A stretch of DNA of 64,000 nt from Acidobacteriota bacterium (GTDB lineage: Bacteria; Acidobacteriota; UBA890; WLXD01), in assembly GCA_012103255.1 (NCBI GenBank), contig WLXD01000006.1, positions 1 to 64,000 on the forward strand, in the 5' to 3' direction. This document shows positions 46,073 to 55,257 of this stretch, piece after piece. A program made the translations under genes and the position numbers. The notes under the pieces are model-generated. The model saw nothing but the letters and a program-made list of their open reading frames with translations. It made no database searches and was not told where the DNA came from. Each line of letters opens with the position of its first letter. The first letter of the stretch is position 1.

Positions 46073-47171
46073 TTACTCAGCGCCGGCCTGCCACTTGAGG
46101 TAGCCCTCGACAAACGGCTGAATGTCGCCGTCGAGCACAGCGCTCACGTTGCCGCGCTCCACGTCCGTCCGATGGTCTTTGGCCATCTGATAGGGATGGA
46201 GCACGTACGAACGGATCTGGGACCCGAAGCCGATCTCCTTCTTCTCTCCCTGCTTCTCGGCACGTTCGGCTTCGCGGATCTGCCGCTCGCGCTCGTACAG
46301 GCGCGCCCGGAGCACCGTCATCGCCATTGCTTTGTTGCGATGCTGCGATCGCTCGGCCTGACTCTGCGCGACGAGCCCCGTCGGAACGTGGGTGATACGC
46401 ACCGCGGAGTCGGTGACGTTTACGTGCTGACCACCAGCGCCGCTCGAGCGATAGGTATCGATCCGGAGGTCTTTCTCCTCCATGTCGATTTCGATATCGG
46501 CATCGACTTCCGGGGCCACTGCGACGGAGGCGAATGACGTATGTCGCCGGCTCGCCGCATCGTAGGGAGAAATACGAACCAGCCGGTGCACGCCGGACTC
46601 GCCCTTGAGATATCCGAACGCGTGCGGCCCTTCGATGCGGATCGTCGCGGACTTAAGACCAGCCTCTTCCCCTGGAGTCTCGTCGATGACCTCGATCTTG
46701 TACCCACCGGACTCGGCCCATCGCAGATACATGCGCAGCAGCATCGAGGCCCAATCCTGAGATTCGGTACCGCCGGCGCCCGGGTGGATATCGACCAGAG
46801 CGGGGCGCGCGTCATCGGGGTCGCCGAGCAGCAACTGCAGCTCGAAACTATCGAGCGATGCTTTGGCCAGCTTCAACGCCTGCTCGGCTTCCTGTGCGGC
46901 CTCAGCTTCGCCTTCCGCGGCGAGTTCGAGAAACGCCTCGGCCTCGTCGAGCGCCTCGCCTATCTTGCGATCGACGTCGCAGCGCTCGTTAAGCGCGCTG
47001 CGCTCACGCAGCAAATTTTGATCGCCGCCGTCATCCCAGAAACCCGGCTCTGACATGACTGCTTCGAGTTGATCAAGACGAGTTCGTGCTCCGGCCGGGT
47101 CAAAGATGACCTCCCAGAGCCTGATAGCGCGAACGCTGCTCTTCGAGTGTGCGGTGAGAGTCGTCGGACAT
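46073..47171 (-). CDS. prfB: Peptide chain release factor 2, expressed by programmed +1 frameshift
   Basis: RF2 ends translation at UAA and UGA. The ORF track shows only 46073-47056, but reading upstream gives a 23-codon first part from an ATG at 47171 ([23 protein letters not shown]) that stops at an in-frame TGA within GGAGGT-CAT-CTT-TGA-C. A +1 shift at CTT restores the frame ([24 protein letters not shown]...), giving 365 residues, the same as E. coli RF2. GGQ motif in [18 protein letters not shown]. The codon-reading tripeptide, normally S-P-F, is S-P-Y here ([15 protein letters not shown]). Last gene of the long minus-strand run, 35 nt after lnt. Confidence 0.95.
47099..47114 (-). other. 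prfB programmed frameshift site
   Basis: Minus strand GGAGGT-CAT-CTT-TGA-C. The SD-like GGAGGT ends three bases before the CTT slip codon and the TGA is followed by C, exactly the E. coli arrangement. Scarce RF2 lets ribosomes slip; abundant RF2 stops them, so the protein controls its own level. Confidence 0.95.
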
Positions 47172-47206
47172 TTCCAGGCCGGGTTGGAGGCGCGAACCGC
47201 CCGAAT

Positions 47207-48766
47207 TTAAACCGGATCGGTCCCCGACGTGGACCGCTCGAAGAATGGACGGCCACGCAGCGCACCCGCCACGAGCACCAGGGCCACCACCTGCATGAAG
47301 AAGCCGAGGGCATCACCCATCCGGCCATAGAGCGTGGTGTCGCTCCGCAGACCGATATCGACAACAGGCGCCGACGCTTCCTCCAGCGCGGTCGTGGCGA
47401 ACTCGCGACCCCACGGATCGAATGCACCACTGATGCCGGTGTTGGCCGCGCGAACCAGCCACCGTCGATTCTCAACGGCGCGCATACGGGCCATTGCATG
47501 GTGCTGATACGGGCCGCTGGTGGTGCCGTACCAGGCGTCGTTTGTGATGGTGGCGAGAAATCTCGCGCCGTGATCCACCTGCCCGCGCGCAATGGCCGGG
47601 AAGATCACCTCGTAGCAGATCGACATCCCGAATCCGGGTAGGCCCGGCACCGCGGCCCCCAGCAGCGCCTGGTTCTCCGCGCCGGCACGCATGTCACCCA
47701 CGGCGCTCACGAGCGGCCCGAGCCAGCGCAGCAGAGACTGGAACGGCAAGTACTCTCCGAACGGGACCAGATGACTCTTCTCGTAGGCGCCGCGGATCGC
47801 GCCCTGCGGGTCCACAAGTACGGCTGCGTTGGCAACCTCGTAGCCGTCGGCCTCCACGTCGACTCGCACGGTGCCGACCACAACGGAGACCGCGTGACCT
47901 GCGGCTACCTCCGCGATCAAGGCCTGCGCGGCCGGGTCACGTTCCAGACCGTACGGATCAGGCCATGAACTCTCGGGCCACAGAACGAGATCGGCGCCGG
48001 CAGTTGCCGCCCGGCGGGTCAGGTCGACGTGACGCTCGAGGATGTCGCGGCGGGCGCCAGCATCCCACTTCAAATCCTGCGGAACATTGCCCTGGACGAG
48101 CCCTACTTTGAGGCGTTCATCGCTGGGCTGAGCGCCAGTCAGTGACCAGACACCGAACACCAACGCCGCCGCCATGAACGCGCCCGCCATCGCCATCGTG
48201 GAGTGGGCAGTCCGCCTGTCGAGCCACCACGAGGCGAGTGCTCCGTTCACCAACACGGCCAGGAACGACAGGCCGGCAACCCCGGCAAGACTGGCCGTCT
48301 GGATCATCACGTCGCTGCGCCCAGCGGCATACCCGAGCGGGGTCCACGGAAAGCCGGTCAGGAACCACCCCTGGAAGAACTCGAGGCCCGCCCAGCCGAC
48401 GGCAATCAGCAAAACCGAACGCGGCCCCCGAAGGCCTACCTGTTGCACGACCAGCGCGAAGAGGCCCCAGTAGGCCGCCATGTACCCCGCGAGAAGACCG
48501 GCTCCCATGACGGCAGCCGGCCATGGGAGCCCGCCATGCAAGGTCATCGCGTGGACCACCCAGTACATCGTGACGCCGCGAAATGCGAAACCGAAGAGGA
48601 ACCCAGTGCGCAGCGCGACCCAGGGGTTGGAGCGGGCGGCGAGAACCAGCAGTGGCGCCAGCGCGAACCAGACCAACACGTGTAGGTCCAGCTTCGGAAA
48701 GGCTGCGGCCAGGAGGCTACCCGCCAGAAAGGGCGCCCCGAACTGGCGAAGCGCTGCCGCCCCCAT
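47207..48766 (-). CDS. lnt: Apolipoprotein N-acyltransferase
   Basis: Lnt adds the third acyl chain to lipoproteins in the inner membrane, needed for Lol sorting to the outer membrane. The 519-residue protein has several N-terminal membrane helices, then a nitrilase-like periplasmic domain with the Glu-Lys-Cys triad: Glu265 in VLWPESSWPDP, Lys330 in YEKSHLVPFGEYLPF and Cys384 in MSICYEVIFP. A final helix (FFMQVVALVLVAGAL) follows. Typical length. Its presence supports a diderm organism. Neighbours are a SPOR protein upstream and prfB downstream; lnt-prfB adjacency is seen in other deep Gram-negatives. Confidence 0.96.
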   Translation of the reverse strand: MGAAALRQFGAPFLAGSLLAAAFPKLDLHVLVWFALAPLLVLAARSNPWVALRTGFLFGFAFRGVTMYWVVHAMTLHGGLPWPAAVMGAGLLAGYMAAYWGLFALVVQQVGLRGPRSVLLIAVGWAGLEFFQGWFLTGFPWTPLGYAAGRSDVMIQTASLAGVAGLSFLAVLVNGALASWWLDRRTAHSTMAMAGAFMAAALVFGVWSLTGAQPSDERLKVGLVQGNVPQDLKWDAGARRDILERHVDLTRRAATAGADLVLWPESSWPDPYGLERDPAAQALIAEVAAGHAVSVVVGTVRVDVEADGYEVANAAVLVDPQGAIRGAYEKSHLVPFGEYLPFQSLLRWLGPLVSAVGDMRAGAENQALLGAAVPGLPGFGMSICYEVIFPAIARGQVDHGARFLATITNDAWYGTTSGPYQHHAMARMRAVENRRWLVRAANTGISGAFDPWGREFATTALEEASAPVVDIGLRSDTTLYGRMGDALGFFMQVVALVLVAGALRGRPFFERSTSGTDPV

Positions 48767-48775
48767 CGGGAGCCG

Positions 48776-49369
48776 CTAGCCCTGCGTTACCCAGGTATCG
48801 GGAACGTCGGAGCGGCCGCTCAAGGCTGTGGCCACTCGTTCCGCGTCGGCCTGCGCGCCGTAGCGTCCAACTCGCACTCGCCACACCGCGCTACCGCGGA
48901 CTTCGGCCTCCACAACGAACGTCGGGAACCCGTCCCGAGATAACTGGGCCTGCAGTGCACGGGCCTCACTCTCGTTGTCCGGCGAGGCAACCTGAATCAC
49001 CCATCCGCTAGCCAGCGACGGATCGTCAGCCGGCAATCCCGGCGGCGCCGTGGGCTGGTCGGAGGCCGCATTCTCGGCCACCACATCTTCGAACGTGGAC
49101 GGCTCCTCGGCGACTGGATCATTCGCCGCGGTCGCTGAATCGTCTGCGATCGCCGGCGCCTCCTCCATCGGGGCGGCTGTGGTGTCCTCCGCCGCGAGCG
49201 GCTCGACCCAGCCCGACTCCGGTAGCGCCTGGGGCGCCTGCCCCCGACCCACCATCACCCCGAGGACGAAGACGGTCACTCCAACGGCGGCCGCCACGAG
49301 GAACGCGACGATCAAACTGCCGTTGCTGAGCTGAATCTCGTAAAAACTCTGCTTACCCGAGCCGTTCAT
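48776..49369 (-). CDS. SPOR-domain membrane protein
   Basis: A 197-residue bitopic protein: short cytoplasmic N terminus, one membrane helix (GSLIVAFLVAAAVGVTVFVLGVMVG), a ~75-residue acidic low-complexity linker, and a C-terminal SPOR domain (GWVIQVASPDNESEARALQAQLSRDGFPTFVVEAEVRGSAVWRVRVGRYGAQADAERVATALSGR). SPOR domains bind denuded glycan strands at the division site, so a role in cell division or envelope remodelling is likely. AGGTGGGAA precedes the ATG. Nine bases separate it from lnt. Confidence 0.92.
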   Translation of the reverse strand: MNGSGKQSFYEIQLSNGSLIVAFLVAAAVGVTVFVLGVMVGRGQAPQALPESGWVEPLAAEDTTAAPMEEAPAIADDSATAANDPVAEEPSTFEDVVAENAASDQPTAPPGLPADDPSLASGWVIQVASPDNESEARALQAQLSRDGFPTFVVEAEVRGSAVWRVRVGRYGAQADAERVATALSGRSDVPDTWVTQG

Positions 49370-49469
49370 ATTCCCACCTGGCTACCACGGTTCTCTGCTT
49401 CAGGAACCGACGGTTGGAAGCGTTTGATTGGCGCGCATCACCCCCGAGATCCGCGCTCATCCGGGGCTG

Positions 49470-49475
49470 ATTCTA
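49470..49475 (-). promoter_or_regulatory. Possible internal -10 (TAGAAT) upstream of the SPOR gene
   Basis: Minus-strand TAGAAT, five of six to consensus, ~100 nt before the SPOR ATG in the 131-nt gap after the slipin gene. No -35. Could give separate transcription of SPOR-lnt-prfB. Confidence 0.3.
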
Positions 49476-49500
49476 CTGCATGCCGGCGGGTTCCGGCAGT

Positions 49501-50286
49501 TCAGTCGTCGTCCTCGGACGTAGTTCCTCGGGTGAGAGCCGCCGTGATGCCCTGCATCATGTCCATCGGCAATGGGAAGACGATGGTCGAACTGCGATCA
49601 CCAGCAACCTCGGTGAGAGTCTGGAAGTAGCGCAATTGCACCGCGACCGGCTGACGAGCAAGTACCGCGGCAGCCTCTTCGAGTCGTACGGAGGCCTGCG
49701 CCTCTCCCTCGGCGTGGATGATCTTCGCCCGCTTCTCGCGCTCTGCCTCGGCTTGCTTCGCAATCGCGCGCACCATTTCTTGCGGCAGATCCACGTGCTT
49801 CACCTCCACCATCGACACTTTGATGCCCCACGGATCGGTATGCGCGTCAAGGATCGACTGCAGCTGCGAGTTCAGCTGGTCGCGCTCCGAGAGCAGTCCG
49901 TCAAGGTCGACTTGTCCGAGCACCGATCGCAGCGTCGTCTGCGCTAGCTGCGAAGTGGCGTACATGTAGTTCTCCACCTCGACGATCGCGCGGGTCGAGT
50001 CCATTACCCGGAAGTAGACAACCGCGTTCACCTTCACCGACACGTTGTCGAGCGTGATGACGTCCTGAGGAGGAACATCGAGGACGATCGTTCGCAGCGA
50101 AACGCGCTCGATCTTGTCGATCGGCCACCAGACCAAGATGATGCGTGGCCCCTTGGTCTCCGGGAGCAACCGGCCGAGTCGGAAAATGACCCCGCGCTCG
50201 TATTCTTTGAGGATATTGACGGAGCTGATCAGGTAGAGCGCGATGATGACCGCCACAAAGGCGACCGGCGAGAAGAATCCAAGCAT
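49501..50286 (-). CDS. Slipin/stomatin-like SPFH membrane protein
   Basis: A 261-residue SPFH-domain protein: N-terminal hairpin membrane anchor ([23 protein letters not shown]), [65 protein letters not shown], and the C-terminal helical region ([24 protein letters not shown]). It is the p-stomatin type that forms oligomeric membrane scaffolds and is usually encoded next to NfeD, as here (six bases apart). The pair is linked to membrane-protein quality control; NfeD's protease domain can cleave the slipin C terminus in archaeal examples. Confidence 0.95.
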   Translation of the reverse strand: MLGFFSPVAFVAVIIALYLISSVNILKEYERGVIFRLGRLLPETKGPRIILVWWPIDKIERVSLRTIVLDVPPQDVITLDNVSVKVNAVVYFRVMDSTRAIVEVENYMYATSQLAQTTLRSVLGQVDLDGLLSERDQLNSQLQSILDAHTDPWGIKVSMVEVKHVDLPQEMVRAIAKQAEAEREKRAKIIHAEGEAQASVRLEEAAAVLARQPVAVQLRYFQTLTEVAGDRSSTIVFPLPMDMMQGITAALTRGTTSEDDD

Positions 50287-50292
50287 GGCATT

Positions 50293-51657
50293 CTATCCCT
50301 GGTTCGGGTTGGATTGTCGGACGCGAACGGTCATGCCGTCCTCGAGACCGACGATTTCAATTGACTCGCCTGCCGCGAGCTCGGCATCGCCCACGGCACG
50401 CCAGAGTTCTCCGTGTACGAACACCTCACCGGTAGCCGCGGAGCCAAGAGGCTTCGTAACCTGACCGATCTTTCCCAGGAGACCCGCTGGACCCGTCTGC
50501 ACCTTCGCGCGGTGCGCGCGGAGCACGAGCCTCACCAGGAAACCGGCGATTCCGAGAATTGCGAGCGCGGTGGGGAGCACGAACGCGAGTTGGAGTCGCA
50601 TTTCGGGAATTGGCCCGGGCACAAGCATGAGCGATCCAAGCACGAACGCGACCAGCCCTGCGATCGTCAATAGACCGTACGAGGTCACCTTCAGTTCCAG
50701 TATGAAGAACACGATCGCGAGCCCCATAAGCGCCAGCCCGGCCAAATTGATAGGCAGGATCTGGAACGCCAGCATCGCCAACACGAGGCTCACGCCGCCG
50801 AGCACACCCGGCACGATCGCGCCCGGGCTCGACAGCTCGAAATACAGCCCGGCAATGCCGATCAACATGAGCATGTACGCGACCTGCGGGTTCGCGATCA
50901 CCGAGAGCAGCGTCTGGCGCGTGCTCATCTCGCGGTCGACCACTTCGGCCGCCGCGATCTCCAGCGTCCAGGTGCGGCCGTCACGGCGCAACGTTCTACC
51001 GTCCAGCGCATCGAGGAGGCCGTCGAAGTCATCGACTCTCAGATCCGCGAGACCGGCCTCCTGCGATTCACTCGCTGAATATGAACGGCCGTCGGTCACC
51101 GCGGCGCTGGCCAGATCGAGTGGCCGACCGTGCTGCTCGGCCAGGCTACGCATGTACGCATCGGCATCTTCAATCAGCTTGCGCGACATGGTCTCGTCGA
51201 CCTGTCCGCCGCCCACCGGGACCGGACTCGCAGCGCCCATGTTGGTGCCGGGCGCCATCGCCACAACGTCCGCCGCCATCGCCATGAAGAACCCGGCCGA
51301 TGCGGCACGAGCGCCTGCAGGGCCGACAAACAGGCACACAGGCACATCGCTCGCGAGAAAGGCCTGGATGATCTGGCGCATCGAGCCGTCGAGGCCACCC
51401 GGGGTGTCGATTTCGAGCACAAAGAGGTCAGCGCGGAGCTGCTCCGCCTCTGCCAAAGCCTCGACGACGTATTCCGCCGTGATCGGGTGAATCGCGTCTG
51501 CGAGTCGGGCACGGACAACGAGGGGCTCGTCGCCACTTTGCGCGGTGACCACGAACCCAGGCAGTAGCGGTGCGAGCGCTGCGGCTGCAAGAAGACCGAG
51601 CATGGCGAGCCGCTTGCGCTCGCCACGGGCCGGATTCGGGAAGCTGGACTGTCTCAC
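50293..51657 (-). CDS. NfeD-family membrane serine protease (ClpP-class)
   Basis: Long-form NfeD (STOPP) protein. I use the GTG at 51657, giving a basic N terminus and a signal/anchor (MLGLLAAAALAPLLPGFVV); the ORF-track start adds doubtful sequence. Domains: periplasmic ClpP/SppA-like protease (~30-240) with ADLFVLEIDTPGGLDGSMRQIIQAFL, PVCLFVGPAGARAASAGFFMAMAADVVAMAPGTNMGAASPV (catalytic Ser in AASAG, Lys further on), then five or so membrane helices and a C-terminal OB-fold (LLGKIGQVTKPLGSAATGEVFVHGELWRAVG). Partner of the adjacent slipin. About 454 residues. Confidence 0.93.
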   Translation of the reverse strand: MRQSSFPNPARGERKRLAMLGLLAAAALAPLLPGFVVTAQSGDEPLVVRARLADAIHPITAEYVVEALAEAEQLRADLFVLEIDTPGGLDGSMRQIIQAFLASDVPVCLFVGPAGARAASAGFFMAMAADVVAMAPGTNMGAASPVPVGGGQVDETMSRKLIEDADAYMRSLAEQHGRPLDLASAAVTDGRSYSASESQEAGLADLRVDDFDGLLDALDGRTLRRDGRTWTLEIAAAEVVDREMSTRQTLLSVIANPQVAYMLMLIGIAGLYFELSSPGAIVPGVLGGVSLVLAMLAFQILPINLAGLALMGLAIVFFILELKVTSYGLLTIAGLVAFVLGSLMLVPGPIPEMRLQLAFVLPTALAILGIAGFLVRLVLRAHRAKVQTGPAGLLGKIGQVTKPLGSAATGEVFVHGELWRAVGDAELAAGESIEIVGLEDGMTVRVRQSNPNQG

Positions 51658-51712
51658 CCCTTCATTGTGCACGAGCGACCCGGCGGACGCGACGGGCGCG
51701 ACGATCCGGGTG

Positions 51713-52777
51713 CTATGCAGGCATGGCGTCGAATAACGCCACGCAGTCTTCCAACCGACTGTCGCCGCCGTCATTCACGGCGAATCGAGCGACTCCATTG
51801 CCGATCTGGCCATACATGGAGGCGCCGGCGTAGTCGCCGCGCTTGTTCAGGCAGTAGAAACGCAGATTGAAATTCGGGCGCCCCTCGCTGTTGAGCAGTC
51901 GTGACGCCGTCGTTTTGCCGGCAATCCGCTCAAGCGCCTGGATCGCTGCATCGCGTGGATGCGCACCGCCTCGCATCAGTTCAACCACCAGAAACGATGC
52001 GCACTCCACCAGGTTCGCTTCGCCGCGACCGGTCGACCCGCAAGCACCGACCTCGTTGTCGACGTAGAGCCCGGCGCCGAGAATCGGCGAGTCACCCACC
52101 CGACCCGGAATCTTGAACGACAGCCCGCTCGTGGTCGTCACCCCCGAAATATCGCCGTTGACATCCACGACATTGCAGTTGATCGTGCCGTAGTCGCGTT
52201 CGATAGGCGCCATGTCGGCGCTACCGTCGCGCTCGGGAGGCAGCCACTCGTCACGGTCGGAATGGGTCTCCTTCCACCGCAACCACGCTTCCCGAGACCG
52301 CTCGGTGAGCAGGTTCTCTCCACCGTAGCCGTGGACCCGGGCAAACTCGTTCGCACCTTCGCCAACAAGAAGCACATGATCGGTGCGGTAGGCAACGAGT
52401 TGGGCGACATTGGAGGGTGTTTTGACACCCTCGATGGCGGCTACCGCTCCGGCGCGCGCGGTCGGTCCGTGCATCACGGACGCGTCGAGCTGGACAACAC
52501 CGTCCTCGTTCGGAAGGCCGCCGTAGCCGACGCTCATGTCGTCAGGATCGTGCTCGACGATGTTCACGCCGGCAATTACCGCGTCGAGCGTGTCACCGCC
52601 CCCTTGAACGATCTCCATCGCCTTGGCAGCCGCTTCGAGGCCGTTGCCAGAGGACACCACCACAGGACGACTTGGACTCTGCGTGACGACCGCCGGAGCG
52701 CGACTGGCCGCACCAACGCCGAGCCCGGCCGCGACCCCCGTTCTCAGAACATCACGACGGTTCCAACGGTCGGTCAT
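51713..52777 (-). CDS. Tat-exported N4-(beta-N-acetylglucosaminyl)-L-asparaginase / isoaspartyl peptidase family protein
   Basis: The ATG at 52777 follows AGGAGG and gives a twin-arginine signal (MTDRWNRRDVLRTGVAAGLGVGAASRAPA). The 354-residue Ntn-hydrolase has SSGNGLEAAAKAMEIVQGGGDTLDAVIAGVNIVEHDPDDMSVGYGGLPNEDGVVQLDAS and the self-cleavage point before Thr in RDYGTINCNVVDVNGDISGVTTTSG, then GLYVDNEVGACGSTGRGE. It should mature by autoproteolysis into alpha and beta chains in the periplasm, hydrolysing asparagine-linked sugar or isoaspartyl bonds. It lies between nfeD and the cupin gene on the same strand. It is a likely client of the Tat system whose TatC is encoded at 33 kb. Confidence 0.93.
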   Translation of the reverse strand: MTDRWNRRDVLRTGVAAGLGVGAASRAPAVVTQSPSRPVVVSSGNGLEAAAKAMEIVQGGGDTLDAVIAGVNIVEHDPDDMSVGYGGLPNEDGVVQLDASVMHGPTARAGAVAAIEGVKTPSNVAQLVAYRTDHVLLVGEGANEFARVHGYGGENLLTERSREAWLRWKETHSDRDEWLPPERDGSADMAPIERDYGTINCNVVDVNGDISGVTTTSGLSFKIPGRVGDSPILGAGLYVDNEVGACGSTGRGEANLVECASFLVVELMRGGAHPRDAAIQALERIAGKTTASRLLNSEGRPNFNLRFYCLNKRGDYAGASMYGQIGNGVARFAVNDGGDSRLEDCVALFDAMPA

Positions 52778-52796
52778 CGGGGCCTCCTGACGAGCT

Positions 52797-53153
52797 TCAG
52801 GCGTCGCCGGTCTTTCTGCCGTAGCGATCGTCGATCCGCACGACATCCTGCAGATGCGGCGTCGACACTTCAAAAATGTCGCAGGTACTCAGGGCGCGCA
52901 TGCGGTGCACCATGCCGGTCGGCACATGAAACGCCTGGCCGGGTTCGAGAACCGTCGTCTCGAGCTCGTCCCCCTCACGGGCGGCAAACTGCAGTTCCAT
53001 ACGGCCGCTCTGGCAATACAGGGTCTCTTCCTTCACCTCGTGGTACTGGAGACTGAGTTGTTCCCCCTCCACGATATGAAGAATCTTGCCCACATAGTCG
53101 TCCGTCTCGGCCCAGATGAGCTCGTGGCCCCAGGGCTTGTCTACCTTGCGCAT
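52797..53153 (-). CDS. Small cupin protein (mannose-6-phosphate isomerase-like)
   Basis: A 118-residue single-domain cupin from the ATG at 53153 (MRKVDKPWGHELIWAETDDYVGKILHIVEGEQLSLQYHEVKEETLYCQSG), with metal ligands in the Y-H-E-V-K-E-E-T motif and the second cupin box PGQAFHVPTGMVHRMRAL. It resembles the C-terminal part of GDP-mannose pyrophosphorylase/phosphomannose isomerase type II and stand-alone sugar-phosphate cupins. The substrate is not known. It follows ptsI by 38 nt, so a link to sugar phosphates and the PTS is conceivable. Confidence 0.85.
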   Translation of the reverse strand: MRKVDKPWGHELIWAETDDYVGKILHIVEGEQLSLQYHEVKEETLYCQSGRMELQFAAREGDELETTVLEPGQAFHVPTGMVHRMRALSTCDIFEVSTPHLQDVVRIDDRYGRKTGDA

Positions 53154-53191
53154 CGAACCTCTCAAAGTGCCGTTTGGAGCCGTATTCGTGA

Positions 53192-54952
53192 CTATCCCGC
53201 CACCGAAAAATCGTCGGGCAAGTGTGCCATAAGCTCGGCGAGAGCGAACTCTTCGACCTCCGCGGCGGTACGCAGCGCGAGCGCCTCGCGAGCGATGCGC
53301 CGGGCATCCCCTCCGGGCAAGTGCCGGACGAGATTCTTGATTACCGGGATCGAGCCCGGCGCCATGCTGAGATCCTCGTAGCCCAGACCGATCATTACCA
53401 TCGCGGTCAACGGATCAGCTGCGACCTCGCCGCACAGGCACAGCGGGATCTCGCGCTCTCGGGCAGTTGTCGCAATCGCGTTCAAAACCCGCAAGACCCC
53501 GGGGTGCAGTGGCTCATAGAGGTCTGCCACGGCATCGTTCGTACGATCCACGGCGAGCAGGTACTGGATCAGGTCGTTCGTACCGACCGAGAAGAAGTCG
53601 ACGTGGTCACTCAGCTGTTCAACGATGAGACTCGCCGCAGGGACCTCGAGCATCGCGCCGATCGGTATGTCTTCGTCGAACGCCACGCCGCTCTGTCTCA
53701 AGTCCGCCGCGACCGCGTCGATACACTTCCGCGCCTCCAGAACCTCGGCCAATTCGGTAACGAACGGCAGGACGATTCGCAGGTTGCCGTACGCGCTCGC
53801 CCGTATCAGACCGCGCAGCTGCACGGCGAAGATATCGGCATCGTGGAGCGACCGCCGAATGCCACGCAAGCCGAGCAGACTGTTGTCGCCGGCCGCGCGC
53901 AAAGCCGTTGGCAGGCTCTTCTCGCCCCCGAGGTCCATGGTTCGAATCGTGACCTGCGCCGGCCCCATTTCCTGCAGAATTGCCCGGTATTCCTCGAAGT
54001 GCGCTTCCTCGTCCGGCAACTCACCATCCGCTCTCAAGTAGAGGAACTCCGACCGATACAGTCCGATGCCGGTGGCGCCGTGCCGATGCGCGCCCTCTAA
54101 CTCCCGAACACTCTCGAGATTCGCCTGGAGTGTGATGCGAAGTCCGTCCGGCGTCTCCGCGAGTTCCTCGCGCATGGCCGCGAGGACGGACTCCCGATCC
54201 TCATAGGCGGACCGCTTCTGTTCGTACTCGGCTTCGATCTCCGCTGACGGATTCACGATCATCACGCCTTCGGCTCCGTCCAGGATCACCCGATCGCCGG
54301 TCTGGACGTGCAGCGTCGCGTCATGAGTCCCTACAACCGCCGGGATCTCCATCGAGCGCGCCATGATCGCCGTGTGGCTCGTGCGTCCGCCCGCGTCGGT
54401 CACGAAACCGAGCACGTGTTCTCGATCGAGCGTTGCTGTTTCCGCAGGGGACAGGTCGTGCGCCACGACAACGACCGACTCCTCGAGGTGATCGAGGCGC
54501 AGCGCCTCCTGCCCAAGAAGAATTCGGAGGAGGTGCGTCGCCAGCGTCTCGATGTCAGCGCCGCGATCGCGGAGGTACGAATCGTCGATGCGCGCGAACC
54601 TCGCCTGGAGTCCGTTCGCAACGTCGCGAACCGCGGCCTCGGCATTTCGTCGATCGTCGCGAATTCGCGAGCGGATGGTCTCCACGAATGAACGGTCGTC
54701 CAGGATCAGCTTCTGAGCGTCGAAAATACGCGCCAGTTCCTCGCCAACCTCGCGCCCCGCTCGTCGCTCCACCGAGCCGAGCTCCGAACGCACAGCGTCG
54801 ATGGCCTGGTCGAAGCGCGTCACCTCCGCTTCGATATCGTTCGGCTCAAGCAGACGCTCTGGCACATCGCCGACACCGCGCTCGACCACGACGGCACGCC
54901 CGGAAACAACTCCGGGAGATACACCGATGCCCTCACAGCGCTTGGAGCTCAC
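53192..54952 (-). CDS. ptsI: Phosphoenolpyruvate-protein phosphotransferase (PTS Enzyme I)
   Basis: EI takes phosphate from PEP and passes it to HPr. 586 residues: GIGVSPGVVSGRAVV, HPr-binding helices, phospho-His193 in GGRTSHTAIMARSMEIPAVVG, then the PEP-binding barrel with GATGIGLYRSEFLYL, RTMDLGGEKSLP, GTNDLIQYLLAVDR and the catalytic Cys in PLCLCGEVAADP. All key residues are present. Starts four bases after ptsH. No EIIB/EIIC permease is in the run, so its output is probably regulatory. PEP supply may come through PpsA. Confidence 0.97.
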   Translation of the reverse strand: MSSKRCEGIGVSPGVVSGRAVVVERGVGDVPERLLEPNDIEAEVTRFDQAIDAVRSELGSVERRAGREVGEELARIFDAQKLILDDRSFVETIRSRIRDDRRNAEAAVRDVANGLQARFARIDDSYLRDRGADIETLATHLLRILLGQEALRLDHLEESVVVVAHDLSPAETATLDREHVLGFVTDAGGRTSHTAIMARSMEIPAVVGTHDATLHVQTGDRVILDGAEGVMIVNPSAEIEAEYEQKRSAYEDRESVLAAMREELAETPDGLRITLQANLESVRELEGAHRHGATGIGLYRSEFLYLRADGELPDEEAHFEEYRAILQEMGPAQVTIRTMDLGGEKSLPTALRAAGDNSLLGLRGIRRSLHDADIFAVQLRGLIRASAYGNLRIVLPFVTELAEVLEARKCIDAVAADLRQSGVAFDEDIPIGAMLEVPAASLIVEQLSDHVDFFSVGTNDLIQYLLAVDRTNDAVADLYEPLHPGVLRVLNAIATTAREREIPLCLCGEVAADPLTAMVMIGLGYEDLSMAPGSIPVIKNLVRHLPGGDARRIAREALALRTAAEVEEFALAELMAHLPDDFSVAG

Positions 54953-54956
54953 GCGT

Positions 54957-55223
54957 CTATTCCTCGCCGAAGCGAGTGGCGACCAACTGAACGAGCGCGT
55001 TCATCGCGTCATCTTCGTCGCTACCGTCCGTGCTCACGAGTATGTGACTGCCCTGCGGGGCGGCGAGAAGAAGCACGCCGATAATGCTCTTACCATTCAC
55101 GGTCATGGCGTCCTTGCCGACCTGAATATCGCAGTCAAACTCACTGGCGCGGCGAACGAACTTCGCTGCCGCACGAGCGTGCAATCCGAGTTTGTTGAGA
55201 ATCTCTAGTTCTTTCTGAACCAT
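54957..55223 (-). CDS. ptsH: Phosphocarrier protein HPr
   Basis: 88 residues from the ATG at 55223 (the ORF-track start is too long). His15 in LNKLGLHARAAAKFV is the EI phosphorylation site, and Ser46 in MTVNGKSIIGVLLLAAPQGS is the HprK site, both at the exact canonical numbers. So HPr here can be controlled by both the PTS relay and the ATP-dependent HprK two genes away. Lies between EIIA-Man and ptsI. Confidence 0.97.
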   Translation of the reverse strand: MVQKELEILNKLGLHARAAAKFVRRASEFDCDIQVGKDAMTVNGKSIIGVLLLAAPQGSHILVSTDGSDEDDAMNALVQLVATRFGEE

Positions 55224-55257
55224 GGCTTGCAGCCCGCCGCGCCCGATGGCGCAGCGG

